A stretch of 64,000 nt of DNA from Aedoeadaptatus coxii (lineage in GTDB: Bacteria > Bacillota > Clostridia > Tissierellales > Peptoniphilaceae): assembly GCF_903819215.1 (NCBI RefSeq), contig NZ_CAIJCT010000016.1. One strand, given 5' to 3'. This document shows positions 54,301 to 61,477 of this stretch, one piece after another. A program made the position numbers and the translations under genes. Each line of letters starts with the position of its first letter. Positions within the stretch are counted from its first letter, which is position 1. The notes under the pieces are model-generated. The model was not told where the DNA came from. It made no database searches and saw only the letters and a program-made list of their open reading frames with translations.

Positions 54301-55880
54301 AGGCAGCCATTACGAAAGCTGAAAAAGAAGGAAAGCTCGACAGAGCGAAAAATAAACACGCCGTTCTGGCGTGGCTTCCCGTCTTCGAAGCGCCTCACGG
54401 ATCTGAAGGTCCCCAATTCACTTTAAAAATGGAAGGCTTAAAGGTAGACTTAAAGCAATTTAAGGAATACCAAGACAGTAAGTTCACCGGCGAAGAGTAT
54501 ATTAACCATGCCGTGTTTGATATCTTCTATGCCAACAGCCCGACCACTATTAAGGATGGTAACACCGGCAATGTAGATAAATATCTAAGAATCTACGATA
54601 AAGACGGTAATATCATCAACAAAGATAAGGCTGAAGAATGGTTTAGAGGAAATGCGAAAGTTAAATTTGGCGACAAATTCGACTACAAGATTCGCTATAA
54701 ACACGTGAAGCCCGGTTATGTTAAGACAAATCAGTCCACAAACCTGGACAAAGAATGGAAACTGGAAGACTTATTCGGTTCCGAGAAGTTTTATCACGGT
54801 CTTCGTCCGATTTTAAGAAAATTGCCGAAATTTGAAGAAGGCTTTATTGCCAAGTATAAAATTAAAGGTGAGGAAGGATATCTTTCAGAAAAAGCTATTC
54901 GAGATAAGCTCGATAAGAAAGAAATCACCCTAGGCGATATTGTGGGCATCAAAATCCATCATGAGAATGGATTTGAAATTGATGATACCAAAGAATTTAT
55001 CCTTCCCATGATGATTCCCGAGGTCGATGCCAAGATTGAAGACGGCAAGGTCGTCTATATCGGCACCGACGGCGAGAAACATGTATTGGGAGAAGCCAAG
55101 AATTTCTTTAATTTTAAAGATTATTCGAAATCGGAACTTTCCGCATCGAATAAAGTCGAAGGCTCCAACACCGTTACCGTGTACTTGGAGAAAAAGCGTT
55201 TTGTAAAAGTCTTTAAGGAATTTTTAGATTCCGACGGCACGCTGATGAAGGAACAACGTCCGGAAGTACGCTTTACGATCTATCAAACTATTAAAGATCC
55301 GAGCGGCAAGGTGACACGCATCCGCCTGAAGGATCAATTGGTTTTAAACGAAGGCAATTCCTTTGAAGCCATGGTGAAAGATCTTCCTTTATTTAAAAAG
55401 GAATACGTCATCGATAATGACGGCAAGGTCCGCGTGCGTCAAACCACTTACGGTTACGAAGTGGAAGAAGAAGCTCTTCCCGGATTTACCGGTCGCGTAT
55501 GGAAGCTGAACCCGAATGACGACGGGCCGGGCGTGGTCTTTAAGGCAGAGAACACGAGGAAACCGGAAATTCCGCCGGAAACACCTCCGGAAGAACCTAA
55601 GACTCCGCCGGAAGAACCGAAGAATCCTCCGGAAGAACCCAAGAATCCTCCGGAAGAACCCAAGACTCCGCCGGAAAAACCCAATACACCTCCGGAAACC
55701 CCGGAAACCCCGGAGACGCCGGACAAACCCGGAAAACCGAACAAGCCCAATCGCCCGAACAAGCCCGGACGCCCCGGCCTTCCCAAGACCGGCGTGGCAG
55801 ATGAAGGCATGCTCTTATTGGCGAGCGGCGGTTTGCTCCTTGTGCTCTTGGCTTATCGGAGAAAGTATGCAGTAAAATAA
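48396..55880 (+). CDS. Giant LPXTG-anchored surface protein
   Basis: This 2494-residue protein starts with a signal peptide (basic RKLR, hydrophobic core, cleavage near VYA-A at residue 24). Residues about 25-165 are a low-complexity Glu/Lys/Thr/Ala stretch, 165-345 are charged helices, and the long middle has many Lys/Asp-rich beta-type segments with recurring short motifs such as DGKxYxx. About 2270-2385 resembles a Cna-B/SpaA-like domain. Residues 2389-2461 are a Pro-rich wall-spanning region with five PPEEPKN-type repeats, followed by LPKTG (2462-2466), a hydrophobic segment and RRKYAVK. Cysteines are rare; two lie in CYPGIGQC. An adhesin or host-binding role is likely. Codon use is A-rich relative to neighbours. 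Confidence 0.9.
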   Translation: MNRKLRLFMLILMLTLFAHGTVYAADEKDLGADAPAAVETSVSPDQTKGKDEQFPIPTATEETKSATSPEKDIKSTEGEATSGETNAVDEAKAAEDHKGEETKATTKEKAAAPLMEKAATTPSEPEKATENGTSGKNEESTGETKPEGKEEKPVEAKNQVEPSEDLKKLGEQIKAEKDDKKKAELQKEYNEKYLKEVEAGAGRKLDKDIEDSLTEDKDIADYHKIKAKKEEIEEKRSQGKLTQEDIDDFNKLLGAFEPPRKLTDEEAKIANDLAEKPYINISDESSDYGKEKYAEYQKIKKALDEALDPNKDPITEERLKELGVTSLQELKDKFDNLNKEVLELIKSNDDTKKIVPAFGDKDGKPKVQIYPMGPNGLGKELDMGKEDYYIPDGTSLDLLVQVGKNNDGQDFTFTITPNRIGEPSGDVSAGENVVFLNGKPMTFNKENGTYSFKTDKDFGIGQMRVKIPASFGKLHEGFTLKIQAGDKTEITKKFLITKKGYKDFADTSGIGSDGKEKPKVEDAGEIQDGKVSEYTQKVFNILTLLEKSDAYIDKVIANSGNGKAIDLDHVKIQITLPKDREGKVAEFIQGEGLQFEKQKDGSYVLELEKKVFEGQLEEKDGKYYSKGTEITKAKDLKNALLIGKDGKTYVDETGEHEVTTTESLEGESYKVIGDVLYQGEKKLGTFKNNKFDAEVEEEGKKVKKTFELRGNKLLIYTDVKDVYEGHVANKGENKEAEPTVTPTSKGKQVTVKNTVDGKEKTSFGGTIVENPIFKKEGDSLKLFDGAKGYTGSEEALVDDQGKKYSKDITITEEDKKAGFKEIDGKKYKIVKNAVFKKGYIVEGLESKQGFVLLDKFGRPMENVTVTYDTVKKTYTFTKTSDTKTSEKDKKPPVTSDGDKIIVGDDGKQIYVDSTNHVVNGDYEAILGKYYYDGKKFVSADAEKIIGDKLYQDLKKIDLEKKISETYLKDGKQAVVPEETKRYYGSDQAEDYYTLNNRVYVKSTFNGKTIFISTDADEKGKADVLSSEPIEKIVQITKDEKEKVVDENNIFDAVKKSNFKLRFPGFVAGEHVVYNLNAKVQADYTTTDADGTSKKVSIFKNENGSQMAVGSDKVIDKYFTFNHKAEKKYKFFKKHPEDLDKVLDYNFINIFYRDGNDRERDEYIIDLLKKESDAKTDDAKAKIEKELNFLNLLRKELRKLSGNENADFAKDKDGKLIFIDTSIKEGKDNKLDLNRSFLWKVGFNNSNGALFPEDKDSEIVIEDYNMDNRLVYDEIIINDTRENWEKAQKAYEDAKKKLAEAQVALEKESNDSNKEAVKKAEEALKKVEFKGSKEYFFLDQVKRIFLGVNPSYTGYRFVPGGDNFVITRKDIQTALDSKGKIITKGDGENAITYQVTYDKTTAQIKIKVLNAFYKKAEGDKKATSPIQEAYAKNIGKLIEKAGELSKADSKDLNSKFEDLLKVTFDEKSDCFGVLKEKFEETLKRINAIEDADKKAAALNELTQNFTSELKKLQLKYLDPSKKAYDYDDMRFNALRIELEPGTVIGGAIDDTKTKQVGITSVIVPSVDIPFTDEFGNILTNKDMYLKKAVKDILKNGIGEGENKKSYKKSDLQNEAKYKEIMAEAYRRVADLKDAKGNSLVKDLVKVEKGNEKKVGIEKYTIEDAKNFAYDEFLIGEKPMQDGNGNLVNPYWRKGKDGKIQNAEALMNAYIEQLKAKIKGFDEASFKKSKAYQELTNPKLELGIYYMHKMGYDRAYFANQAEYKLNKVNQGPGIFGHEDNWKNKVCYPGIGQCLENAGGDKFPPFHGNGKDGDGMKAEDKFTMTHEPSVFKPESESPKFNKSSDKTGPIDLSKEENPKVNFDVTLKVDKSKLEDKLAADVITGGTTDLTQYNERGYFVYKNSVIVDFLPDIFQLADGSVIKLEINEKALQANGANADKETMEALKKVKAKYVEDIYKYLETLSGAKREALKAAITKAEKEGKLDRAKNKHAVLAWLPVFEAPHGSEGPQFTLKMEGLKVDLKQFKEYQDSKFTGEEYINHAVFDIFYANSPTTIKDGNTGNVDKYLRIYDKDGNIINKDKAEEWFRGNAKVKFGDKFDYKIRYKHVKPGYVKTNQSTNLDKEWKLEDLFGSEKFYHGLRPILRKLPKFEEGFIAKYKIKGEEGYLSEKAIRDKLDKKEITLGDIVGIKIHHENGFEIDDTKEFILPMMIPEVDAKIEDGKVVYIGTDGEKHVLGEAKNFFNFKDYSKSELSASNKVEGSNTVTVYLEKKRFVKVFKEFLDSDGTLMKEQRPEVRFTIYQTIKDPSGKVTRIRLKDQLVLNEGNSFEAMVKDLPLFKKEYVIDNDGKVRVRQTTYGYEVEEEALPGFTGRVWKLNPNDDGPGVVFKAENTRKPEIPPETPPEEPKTPPEEPKNPPEEPKNPPEEPKTPPEKPNTPPETPETPETPDKPGKPNKPNRPNKPGRPGLPKTGVADEGMLLLASGGLLLVLLAYRRKYAVK
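55584..55688 (+). repeat. Five 21-bp repeats encoding PPEEPKT/N-type units
   Basis: Units begin at 55584, 55605, 55626, 55647 and 55668, each close to CCTCCGGAAGAACCCAAGA plus two bases. They encode the Pro-rich wall-spanning stalk before LPKTG. Units 3 and 4 are nearly identical, suggesting recent expansion by slippage. Confidence 0.9.
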
Positions 55881-55890
55881 GCGAGGTTTT

Positions 55891-56580
55891 ATGAAAAAGC
55901 GACGAATTCTACTCAATGTATTGATTCTTTTGGTAGCGATATTTTTCGTCTACCGCGCTTTTTCCTATGTTCGCTTGCGCCGAGACGGCGACGCATCCGT
56001 TGCGCTTTACCGCTCCGCGGCGGAATCTTTTTCGAAAGAGGCCGATCCGTGGCGCCATGTGGAATCGCAGTTCCCCCATGCCGTCGGTTGGATTCGCTCC
56101 TCCGACGGAAAGGTGGATTACCCGGTGGTACGAGGGGAAGATAACGAAACCTATCTTCGCCGCGCAGCCGACGGGGAAGAGAATGTGTTCGGCAGTATTT
56201 TTATGGACTACCGAAACACGGGGTTCGCCGATCCCTTCGTTATGGTCTACGGCCATATGACGAAAGACGGCAGCATGTTCGGCTCTCTGAATGCCTTTAA
56301 AGCAGGCGGCGATGTGCCCTCCTTCGAATATTCGGAGCGAGAGGGCCATTACCGGGGAGAGCCCGTGCTCGCCGCCGTGATCGACGGCGAAACCTTAATC
56401 GACCCGAGAGATTACGGCGATTTCACGAAACGCACGGAATTTTACCGGAAGCTGAAACAAGATGCCGTGTTCGACACGGGTTATGAATTAAAAAAAGAGG
56501 ATCATTTAGTGATCCTCGTAACCTGTAGTTACGAACGGCACAATGCAAGGCTCGTGGTCGTCACCGTCAGCGGCAAATAA
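55891..56580 (+). CDS. srtB: Class B sortase
   Basis: This 229-residue membrane-anchored transpeptidase has one N-terminal helix (about 6-25). The catalytic residues are H122 in MVYGHMTKDGSMFG, C212 in LVTCSYERHNAR, and R220. DYPVVRGEDNETYL and GSIFMDYRN are typical of class B enzymes. It starts 10 bases after the LPXTG protein stop and is surely its partner. Class B sortases classically cut NPQTN, though clostridial SrtB can use PPXTG-like motifs; here the neighbouring substrate ends in LPKTG. A terminator follows. Confidence 0.9.
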   Translation: MKKRRILLNVLILLVAIFFVYRAFSYVRLRRDGDASVALYRSAAESFSKEADPWRHVESQFPHAVGWIRSSDGKVDYPVVRGEDNETYLRRAADGEENVFGSIFMDYRNTGFADPFVMVYGHMTKDGSMFGSLNAFKAGGDVPSFEYSEREGHYRGEPVLAAVIDGETLIDPRDYGDFTKRTEFYRKLKQDAVFDTGYELKKEDHLVILVTCSYERHNARLVVVTVSGK

Positions 56581-56581
56581 A

Positions 56582-56615
56582 AAATCCCTCACATGGAAAA
56601 ATGTGGGGGATTTTT
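56582..56615 (+). terminator. Terminator after the sortase gene
   Basis: AAATCCCTCACAT (56582-56594) pairs with ATGTGGGGGATTT (56601-56613), then T. Confidence 0.88.
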
Positions 56616-57004
56616 CTATGGAAAGAAAGAGGGGCGGAGGGCGGTTCTGCGCGCCGAACGAGAGCGACATTAAATGCCCAACTCACAAAATAGCCTTTTG
56701 CGATACAGCCCAATAAAAATCGAAGCCCGTTAGGACTTCGGACATCTCCGTTGAAAGATTTTTAGTAGAATGGTTTGTTTTTGAAAGAGAAAAATTTTCC
56801 CGAATGAATTTAAAAAATACATTCACGTACAGAACTACTTTTTAAATCGGTTTCATACAACCCGAAAAACCCTGTCGCGGGGAAGGGGGAAAGGAAAGAG
56901 CCGAATCCGGGCGCCCTATTCCTTTCCCCGGAAAATCTTTAAGATGAATGCTTTTCTTTTTCAAAAAAACTTCTGAATGAATTTTAAAAAATACTTTTGC
57001 GCTC
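56616..57004. other. Noncoding region with hairpins and a direct repeat
   Basis: No convincing gene is present. GAATGAATTTAAAAAATAC (56802-56820) recurs as GAATGAATTTTAAAAAATAC (56974-56993). GGGGAAAGGAA (56886-56896) pairs with TTCCTTTCCCC (56919-56929), and CGAAGCCC/GGACTTCG (about 56719-56739) forms a small stem. It may be a remnant of deleted sequence or hold a small RNA. Confidence 0.5.
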
Positions 57005-57041
57005 AAAAAAATCAGCATAAGGGAATTCCCTTATGCTGATT
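57005..57041 (-). terminator. Perfect-palindrome terminator of hppA
   Basis: A 32-base perfect palindrome (57010-57041, centre GGGAATTCCC, arms AATCAGCATAAGGG) is followed on the minus strand by T (plus-strand A-run 57005-57011). Confidence 0.9.
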
Positions 57042-57045
57042 GATC

Positions 57046-59049
57046 TTACATAAAGATGCCGCCGAATTGTACAAAGAGCGGAGCGAATACTAAGGATACG
57101 ACGGTGATCAACTTGATTAAGATGTTCAAGCTGGGGCCGGAAGTATCTTTGAAGGGGTCGCCGACGGTGTCGCCAGTTACCGCTGCTTTGTGAGCATCGG
57201 AGCCTTTGCCGCCGTGTGCGCCGCCTTCGACGTATTTCTTAGCGTTGTCCCAAGCGCCGCCTGCGTTACTCATAAAGATTGCCATGAGTACGCCGGTGAT
57301 GAGTGCGCCTGCTTGAAGGCCGCCCAGTGCCTCCGTACCGAGTAAGAAGCCTACGAGAAGCGGAACGACGACGGCGATAACGCCGGGTACGATCATTTCT
57401 TTAAGGGCTGCACCGGTGGAGATGTCGACGCATTTTGCGTATTCCGGAGTGGAAGTACCTTCCATAATGCCGGGGATCGCTTTAAATTGACGACGTACTT
57501 CTTCGATCATAGCCGTTGCCGCATTACCTACCGCGCTCATGGTAAGAGCGGAGAAAGCGAAGGGCAACATACCGCCAATGAAGGTACCTGCAATGACGCC
57601 GGGCTTGGAGATGTCAATACCTGCAAGGCCTGTGGCGTGAATGTAGGATACGAACAAAGAAAGTGCCGTTAAAGCTGCAGAACCGATGGCAAAACCTTTA
57701 CCGATAGCGGCAGTGGTGTTACCTACGGAGTCGAGAGAGTCGGTGATGTCGCGAACTTCTTCGGGAAGTTCACACATTTCGGCAATACCGCCGGCATTGT
57801 CGGCGATGGGGCCGTAGGCGTCGACGGCGATAGTGGATGCGGTCGTAGCGAGCATACCCACTGCTGCCAATGCGATGCTGTATAAACCGATGACGGGGTC
57901 TACGTGGCCGCCGCCAAGAGTGTAAGCCGCAATAATACCGATTGCGAGTACGATGATCGGGCCGACGGTGGACATCATACCGACGGAAAGACCGGCGATG
58001 ATGTTAGTGGACGCGCCCGTTTCGGATTCTCTCGCAATACGTTGTACGGGAGAGTATTCGGCAGCGGTGTAATATTCGGTGATTTTCGAGATAATTAAGC
58101 CGACGCAAACGCCGATAATAACCGGCCAGAATACGGCAAGACTATCGAAGATTTTGTGCGCGAGGAAACCTGCAGAGGCAATGGTAATGGCCGATGCAAC
58201 ATAGGTTCCGACGTTTAATGCTTTTTGCGGATTCTTGTCGCCTTTGACAAAGAACATGGAGATGATCGATGCCACGATACCGATGGCGGCAATGGAAAGG
58301 CCGTATTGGATACCTTTGTCTTGGAATGCAACGAAGCCCAAGGTAATAACGGAAAGTAACGCACCGACATAAGATTCGAACAAGTCGGCGCCCATGCCTG
58401 CTACGTCGCCTACGTTATCGCCTACGTTATCAGCAATAACGGCGGGGTTTCTTGGGTCGTCTTCGGGAATACCGGCTTCGACTTTACCGACGAGGTCGGC
58501 ACCGACGTCAGCCGCTTTGGTGTAAATACCGCCGCCGACACGTGCGAAAAGCGCGATGGACGATGCACCGAGGGAGAAGCCCGTAATGATTTCGGCGTTG
58601 CCGAAACAGAGGTAGAATACGGAGATGCCGACGATACCGAGACCGACGACGATAAGACCCATAACGGCGCCGCCGGAGAAGGCGATGTCGAGGGCTTTGC
58701 CCATGCCGTGGCTGTGAGCAGCTTGTGCCGTACGTACATTAGCTTTGGTGGCCGTGTTCATGCCGATGTAGCCGGCGAGAACGGAAAAGATAGCGCCGAC
58801 GACAAAGCAGACGGCGGTTTGCCAGTTAATAGCAAAGAATAAAACGGCTGCCAACACGATGACAAAGACGGTAAGTGCTTTGTACTCACGTTGTAAAAAC
58901 GCCATGGCCCCTTCGTGGATATAGCCTGCGATTTCTTTCATACGTTCGTTACCTGCATCTTGCTTACCGACGTAAGAAGCTTTAAACAGGCCGAACAGAA
59001 TGGCTATAATCCCGACGATAGGAGCAACAACTAAAATATTATAATTCAT
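57046..59049 (-). CDS. hppA: Membrane-bound ion-pumping pyrophosphatase, K+-dependent type
   Basis: This 667-residue protein has about sixteen membrane helices and the strict motifs of M-PPases: GGGIYTKAADVGADLVGK, EDDPRNPAVIADNVGDNVGD, and a C-terminal NAGGAWDNAKKY with GDPFKDTSGPSLN. It hydrolyses pyrophosphate to pump Na+ or H+. The GNTTAAIGKG segment has Ala where K+-independent enzymes have Lys, indicating the K+-dependent class, many of which pump Na+. Pyrophosphate could come from the acyl-CoA synthetase. AGGAGG precedes the ATG; secG lies upstream in the same unit. Confidence 0.95.
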   Translation of the reverse strand: MNYNILVVAPIVGIIAILFGLFKASYVGKQDAGNERMKEIAGYIHEGAMAFLQREYKALTVFVIVLAAVLFFAINWQTAVCFVVGAIFSVLAGYIGMNTATKANVRTAQAAHSHGMGKALDIAFSGGAVMGLIVVGLGIVGISVFYLCFGNAEIITGFSLGASSIALFARVGGGIYTKAADVGADLVGKVEAGIPEDDPRNPAVIADNVGDNVGDVAGMGADLFESYVGALLSVITLGFVAFQDKGIQYGLSIAAIGIVASIISMFFVKGDKNPQKALNVGTYVASAITIASAGFLAHKIFDSLAVFWPVIIGVCVGLIISKITEYYTAAEYSPVQRIARESETGASTNIIAGLSVGMMSTVGPIIVLAIGIIAAYTLGGGHVDPVIGLYSIALAAVGMLATTASTIAVDAYGPIADNAGGIAEMCELPEEVRDITDSLDSVGNTTAAIGKGFAIGSAALTALSLFVSYIHATGLAGIDISKPGVIAGTFIGGMLPFAFSALTMSAVGNAATAMIEEVRRQFKAIPGIMEGTSTPEYAKCVDISTGAALKEMIVPGVIAVVVPLLVGFLLGTEALGGLQAGALITGVLMAIFMSNAGGAWDNAKKYVEGGAHGGKGSDAHKAAVTGDTVGDPFKDTSGPSLNILIKLITVVSLVFAPLFVQFGGIFM

Positions 59050-59061
59050 GATTCCTCCTAA

Positions 59062-59298
59062 TTATTTCGTAATCGCAACTAACGCGATGGTCGCGATGAA
59101 AAAGACAATGGATGTTACGAGCGTAATACGCTTTAACATTTCTTTACGGCTCGTCCCCCGATTGGAGCCCCATTCAGACGAAGCACTTCCGCTGCCGTCA
59201 AGTGTTCCGAGACCGACTTGGTTGGATTCTTGAACTACTACTGATGCTGTAACGCAAATGGCGGAAAGAGCGACGATCACACTTAAAAATGTGCTCAA
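59062..59298 (-). CDS. secG: Preprotein translocase subunit SecG
   Basis: This 78-residue protein has two membrane helices (about 4-20 and 58-75) with the SecG-type VVVQESNQVGLGTLDG segment and basic loop between. It assists SecYE during export. The TTG start lies 7 bases after AGGAGG. It shares a transcription unit with hppA, 12 bases downstream. Confidence 0.88.
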   Translation of the reverse strand: MSTFLSVIVALSAICVTASVVVQESNQVGLGTLDGSGSASSEWGSNRGTSRKEMLKRITLVTSIVFFIATIALVAITK

Positions 59299-59340
59299 AC
59301 TTACACCTCCTCGATGAAAATTTCTACTTATAACGTTTCT

Positions 59341-59369
59341 ATACTACCATAGCGTAGACTTTATTGCAA
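59341..59369 (-). promoter_or_regulatory. Promoter of secG-hppA
   Basis: On the minus strand TTGCAA (59369-59364) and TAGTAT (59346-59341) are 17 bases apart, about 45 bases before the secG start. Confidence 0.6.
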
Positions 59370-59464
59370 TTGAATTGTGGTCTAAAAAGGCTTGTTTTAC
59401 ACATTCGCCAAAACGTCACTTATCACTTTTCCCTGTGTTATACTGATCGAAAGGAGTGAATACC

Positions 59465-61060
59465 ATGCATCAAGACTATCCCTACCCTTCCAAGCGCACC
59501 GTGACCTACGGCAAGGCCATGGTCCTCGCCTCAAATCCGTCGGCCGCAAAGGCCGGGGAATTTGTATTACGTAAAGGCGGCAATGCCGTGGACGCCGCCA
59601 TTGCCGTGGCCGCCGCCCAAACAGTTGTCGAGCCGACGAGCAACGGTCTGGGAAGTGATCTCTTCGCCATCCTCTCCATCGGCGATACCCTTTACGGCTA
59701 CAACGGAAGCGGAAGAAGCCCGGCCTCCCTTTCCCTCGCCGCCATGAAGGAAAAGGGATACGCCGCCATGCCCGATTTCGGCGTGGAATCCGTCGGCGTG
59801 CCCGGCGCCGTAAAAGCCTGGGCGGATATCCATCATCGCCACAGAAAGCTTCCCTTTAAAGACGTTCTCGCCCCCGCCATCGACTACGCCAAAAACGGCT
59901 TCATCCTCTCCCCTACGGTGGCTCGGATTTGGGCTATGGAACTTGAAAAGCGTAGAAGATGTGGCGGTCCTCTCTACGAAAACTTTTGGGAACAGTTCTC
60001 CATAAACGGCGAAGCACCGAAGGCCGGCGACACTGTGCGCTTCCCCCACATGGCGCGAACCCTGGAATCCATTGCGGGCGACGGCGGACAGGATTTTTAT
60101 AACGGCAACATCGCCGAAAAAATCGAGTCCTTTATGGCAGACCACGACGGCTACATGACCGTTCGCGATTTGTCCCGCCAGGAAACCCTCGAGGTCGAGC
60201 CCCTTTCCGTTTCCTTTGAAGGCGCGGAAGTGTGGGAACTTCCCCCGAATGGCCAGGGGATCTCCGTTTTAATGGCTCTCGACATTTTAAAACACAAACA
60301 AACCTCTCCTTGCGACGGCGCGAGCGCTCATTACATCGCCGAGGCGATTAAACGGGGCATGACCGACGCGGCAAGGTATGTTACCGATCCCGAGTCTATG
60401 TCCTTGACGACAGAGGATCTTTTAAATCCGGAGTACTTGAAAAAGTGTGCTGATCGTATCGGCGAAAATGCGGAAACCATTACCTACGGCAATCCCCTGG
60501 ATCGCTCCACGGTCTATTTCGCCGTAGGCGATGAGGACGGCAACATGGTCTCCATGATTCAATCCAATTACGACGGCTTCGGCGCAGGGATCGTCGTGCC
60601 GGAAACGGGAATTTCTTTAAACAATCGCTTGTTGAACTTCACGTTGGAAGAAGGACACGACAATTGCCTCGCCGGCGGAAAAAGACCTTACCACACGATT
60701 ATCCCCGGTTTTCTTACAAAAGAGGGCAAGCCCTACGGCGCTTTCGGCGTGATGGGCGGCTTTATGCAACCACAGGGTCATGTACAAACCCTCCTGGAGC
60801 TTTTACGCTACGGGCGCAATCCCCAAGCCGCTCTCGATGCGCCGCGCTTTATGTGGACGGGGGAAAAGAATCTCGTCGTGGAAGAAGATTACGACGAAAA
60901 AGCCGTGGAAGAATTGATTCGACGCGGCCACCACGTGAAGCGCCCTTCCCACGATCTGGATATGGGTCGCGGCCAATACCTTCTCTACGACCGTGAGCGA
61001 AAAGTTTATATGGGCGGTACGGAAAAACGCTGCGACGGCTATATTGCCGTTATCGAATAA
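59465..61060 (+). CDS. Gamma-glutamyltransferase family protein (YwrD type)
   Basis: This 531-residue Ntn-hydrolase precursor should self-cleave before T349 (in LDRSTVYFAV) into large and small chains. GSDLFAILS, the GGNAVDAA start, SNYDGFGAGIVVPETGISLNNR and GGKRPYHTIIP are conserved. No signal peptide is seen, so it is cytoplasmic like Bacillus YwrD, and could split gamma-glutamyl amides or peptides taken up by the neighbouring importer. ATG 59465 is 8 bases after AAGGAG. Its last 15 codons are duplicated downstream at 61378-61425. Confidence 0.9.
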   Translation: MHQDYPYPSKRTVTYGKAMVLASNPSAAKAGEFVLRKGGNAVDAAIAVAAAQTVVEPTSNGLGSDLFAILSIGDTLYGYNGSGRSPASLSLAAMKEKGYAAMPDFGVESVGVPGAVKAWADIHHRHRKLPFKDVLAPAIDYAKNGFILSPTVARIWAMELEKRRRCGGPLYENFWEQFSINGEAPKAGDTVRFPHMARTLESIAGDGGQDFYNGNIAEKIESFMADHDGYMTVRDLSRQETLEVEPLSVSFEGAEVWELPPNGQGISVLMALDILKHKQTSPCDGASAHYIAEAIKRGMTDAARYVTDPESMSLTTEDLLNPEYLKKCADRIGENAETITYGNPLDRSTVYFAVGDEDGNMVSMIQSNYDGFGAGIVVPETGISLNNRLLNFTLEEGHDNCLAGGKRPYHTIIPGFLTKEGKPYGAFGVMGGFMQPQGHVQTLLELLRYGRNPQAALDAPRFMWTGEKNLVVEEDYDEKAVEELIRRGHHVKRPSHDLDMGRGQYLLYDRERKVYMGGTEKRCDGYIAVIE

Positions 61061-61105
61061 TCGTCGATTGAGTATTACCTTTTCTACAACATAGGAGATA
61101 AACAA

Positions 61106-61312
61106 ATGAAATATATTAAGCGAACCCTCCCCTTCCTACTTTTGATTCTAGTCCTCGAAATTGTCGCCAGCGTCATCGCATCTTATCGCAGTTACGGCGC
61201 ATGGCAGTTCAGCGATTTTTACACCAAGCCTATGAACTGGCATATTCCCGTCATTTTTTTGGTATCCAATGTGTTGGCGGGCATTTACCGAGATCATATG
61301 GAGAAAAAATAA
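61106..61312 (+). CDS. Small membrane protein, copy 1 of a tandem pair
   Basis: This 68-residue protein has two predicted membrane helices (about 8-27 and 46-62) separated by SYRSYGAWQFSDFYTKPMNW, and a basic C-terminal RDHMEKK. I do not recognise a family. It shares R-x-YG-x-WQFSD-[FY]-Y with the product at 61478-61693. AGGAG lies upstream of the ATG. It lies between ggt and a terminator and may be co-transcribed with ggt. Confidence 0.7.
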   Translation: MKYIKRTLPFLLLILVLEIVASVIASYRSYGAWQFSDFYTKPMNWHIPVIFLVSNVLAGIYRDHMEKK

Positions 61313-61328
61313 TCTGCCCAATATAAAA

Positions 61329-61355
61329 ACCGGAGACATATGTCTCCGGTTTCTT
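61329..61355 (+). terminator. Terminator after small membrane protein copy 1
   Basis: A perfect 22-base palindrome (61329-61350; ACCGGAGACAT and its complement) is followed by TTCTTTTATT. Its diverged sister is at 61716. Confidence 0.85.
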
Positions 61356-61385
61356 TTATTTGCAATGAGGATCTAACGGCGGTAC
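61356..61385 (-). pseudogene. Duplicated 3' end of dppF (fossil)
   Basis: On the minus strand this segment reads V-P-P-L-D-P-H-C-K-stop, identical in protein to the end of the intact ATPase at 61747-62553, with two synonymous base changes (CCG for CCC, TTA for TTG). It has no start and is a by-product of the tandem duplication. Confidence 0.85.
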
Positions 61386-61425
61386 GGAAAAACGCTGCGA
61401 CGGCTACATTGCCGTGGCGAAATAA
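61378..61425 (+). pseudogene. Duplicated 3' end of the gamma-glutamyltransferase gene (fossil)
   Basis: The segment reads G-G-T-E-K-R-C-D-G-Y-I-A-V-A-K-stop, against ...I-A-V-I-E-stop in the intact gene. It begins at the GGCGGTAC junction directly after the dppF fossil. It is not expressed as a gene of its own. Confidence 0.85.
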
Positions 61426-61430
61426 TTTCT

Positions 61431-61458
61431 TTGCACGATTATATTCTGCTGGTATAAT
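61431..61458 (+). promoter_or_regulatory. Promoter of small membrane protein copy 2
   Basis: TTGCAC (61431-61436) and perfect TATAAT (61453-61458) are 16 bases apart, 20 bases before the ATG. Copy 2 has thus gained its own promoter after duplication. Confidence 0.7.
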
Positions 61459-61477
61459 GACAATGAGAGGCGATATC

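Noticed and set aside
55584..55688. CRISPR-like regular repeats
   Set aside because: The 21-bp units are contiguous, in frame and encode a Pro-rich wall-spanning stalk; there are no spacers or cas genes.
61340..61477. N-terminal extension of small membrane protein copy 2 to ATG 61340
   Set aside because: The extension is translated from the terminator, dppF fossil and ggt fossil; GAGAGG and TATAAT support ATG 61478.
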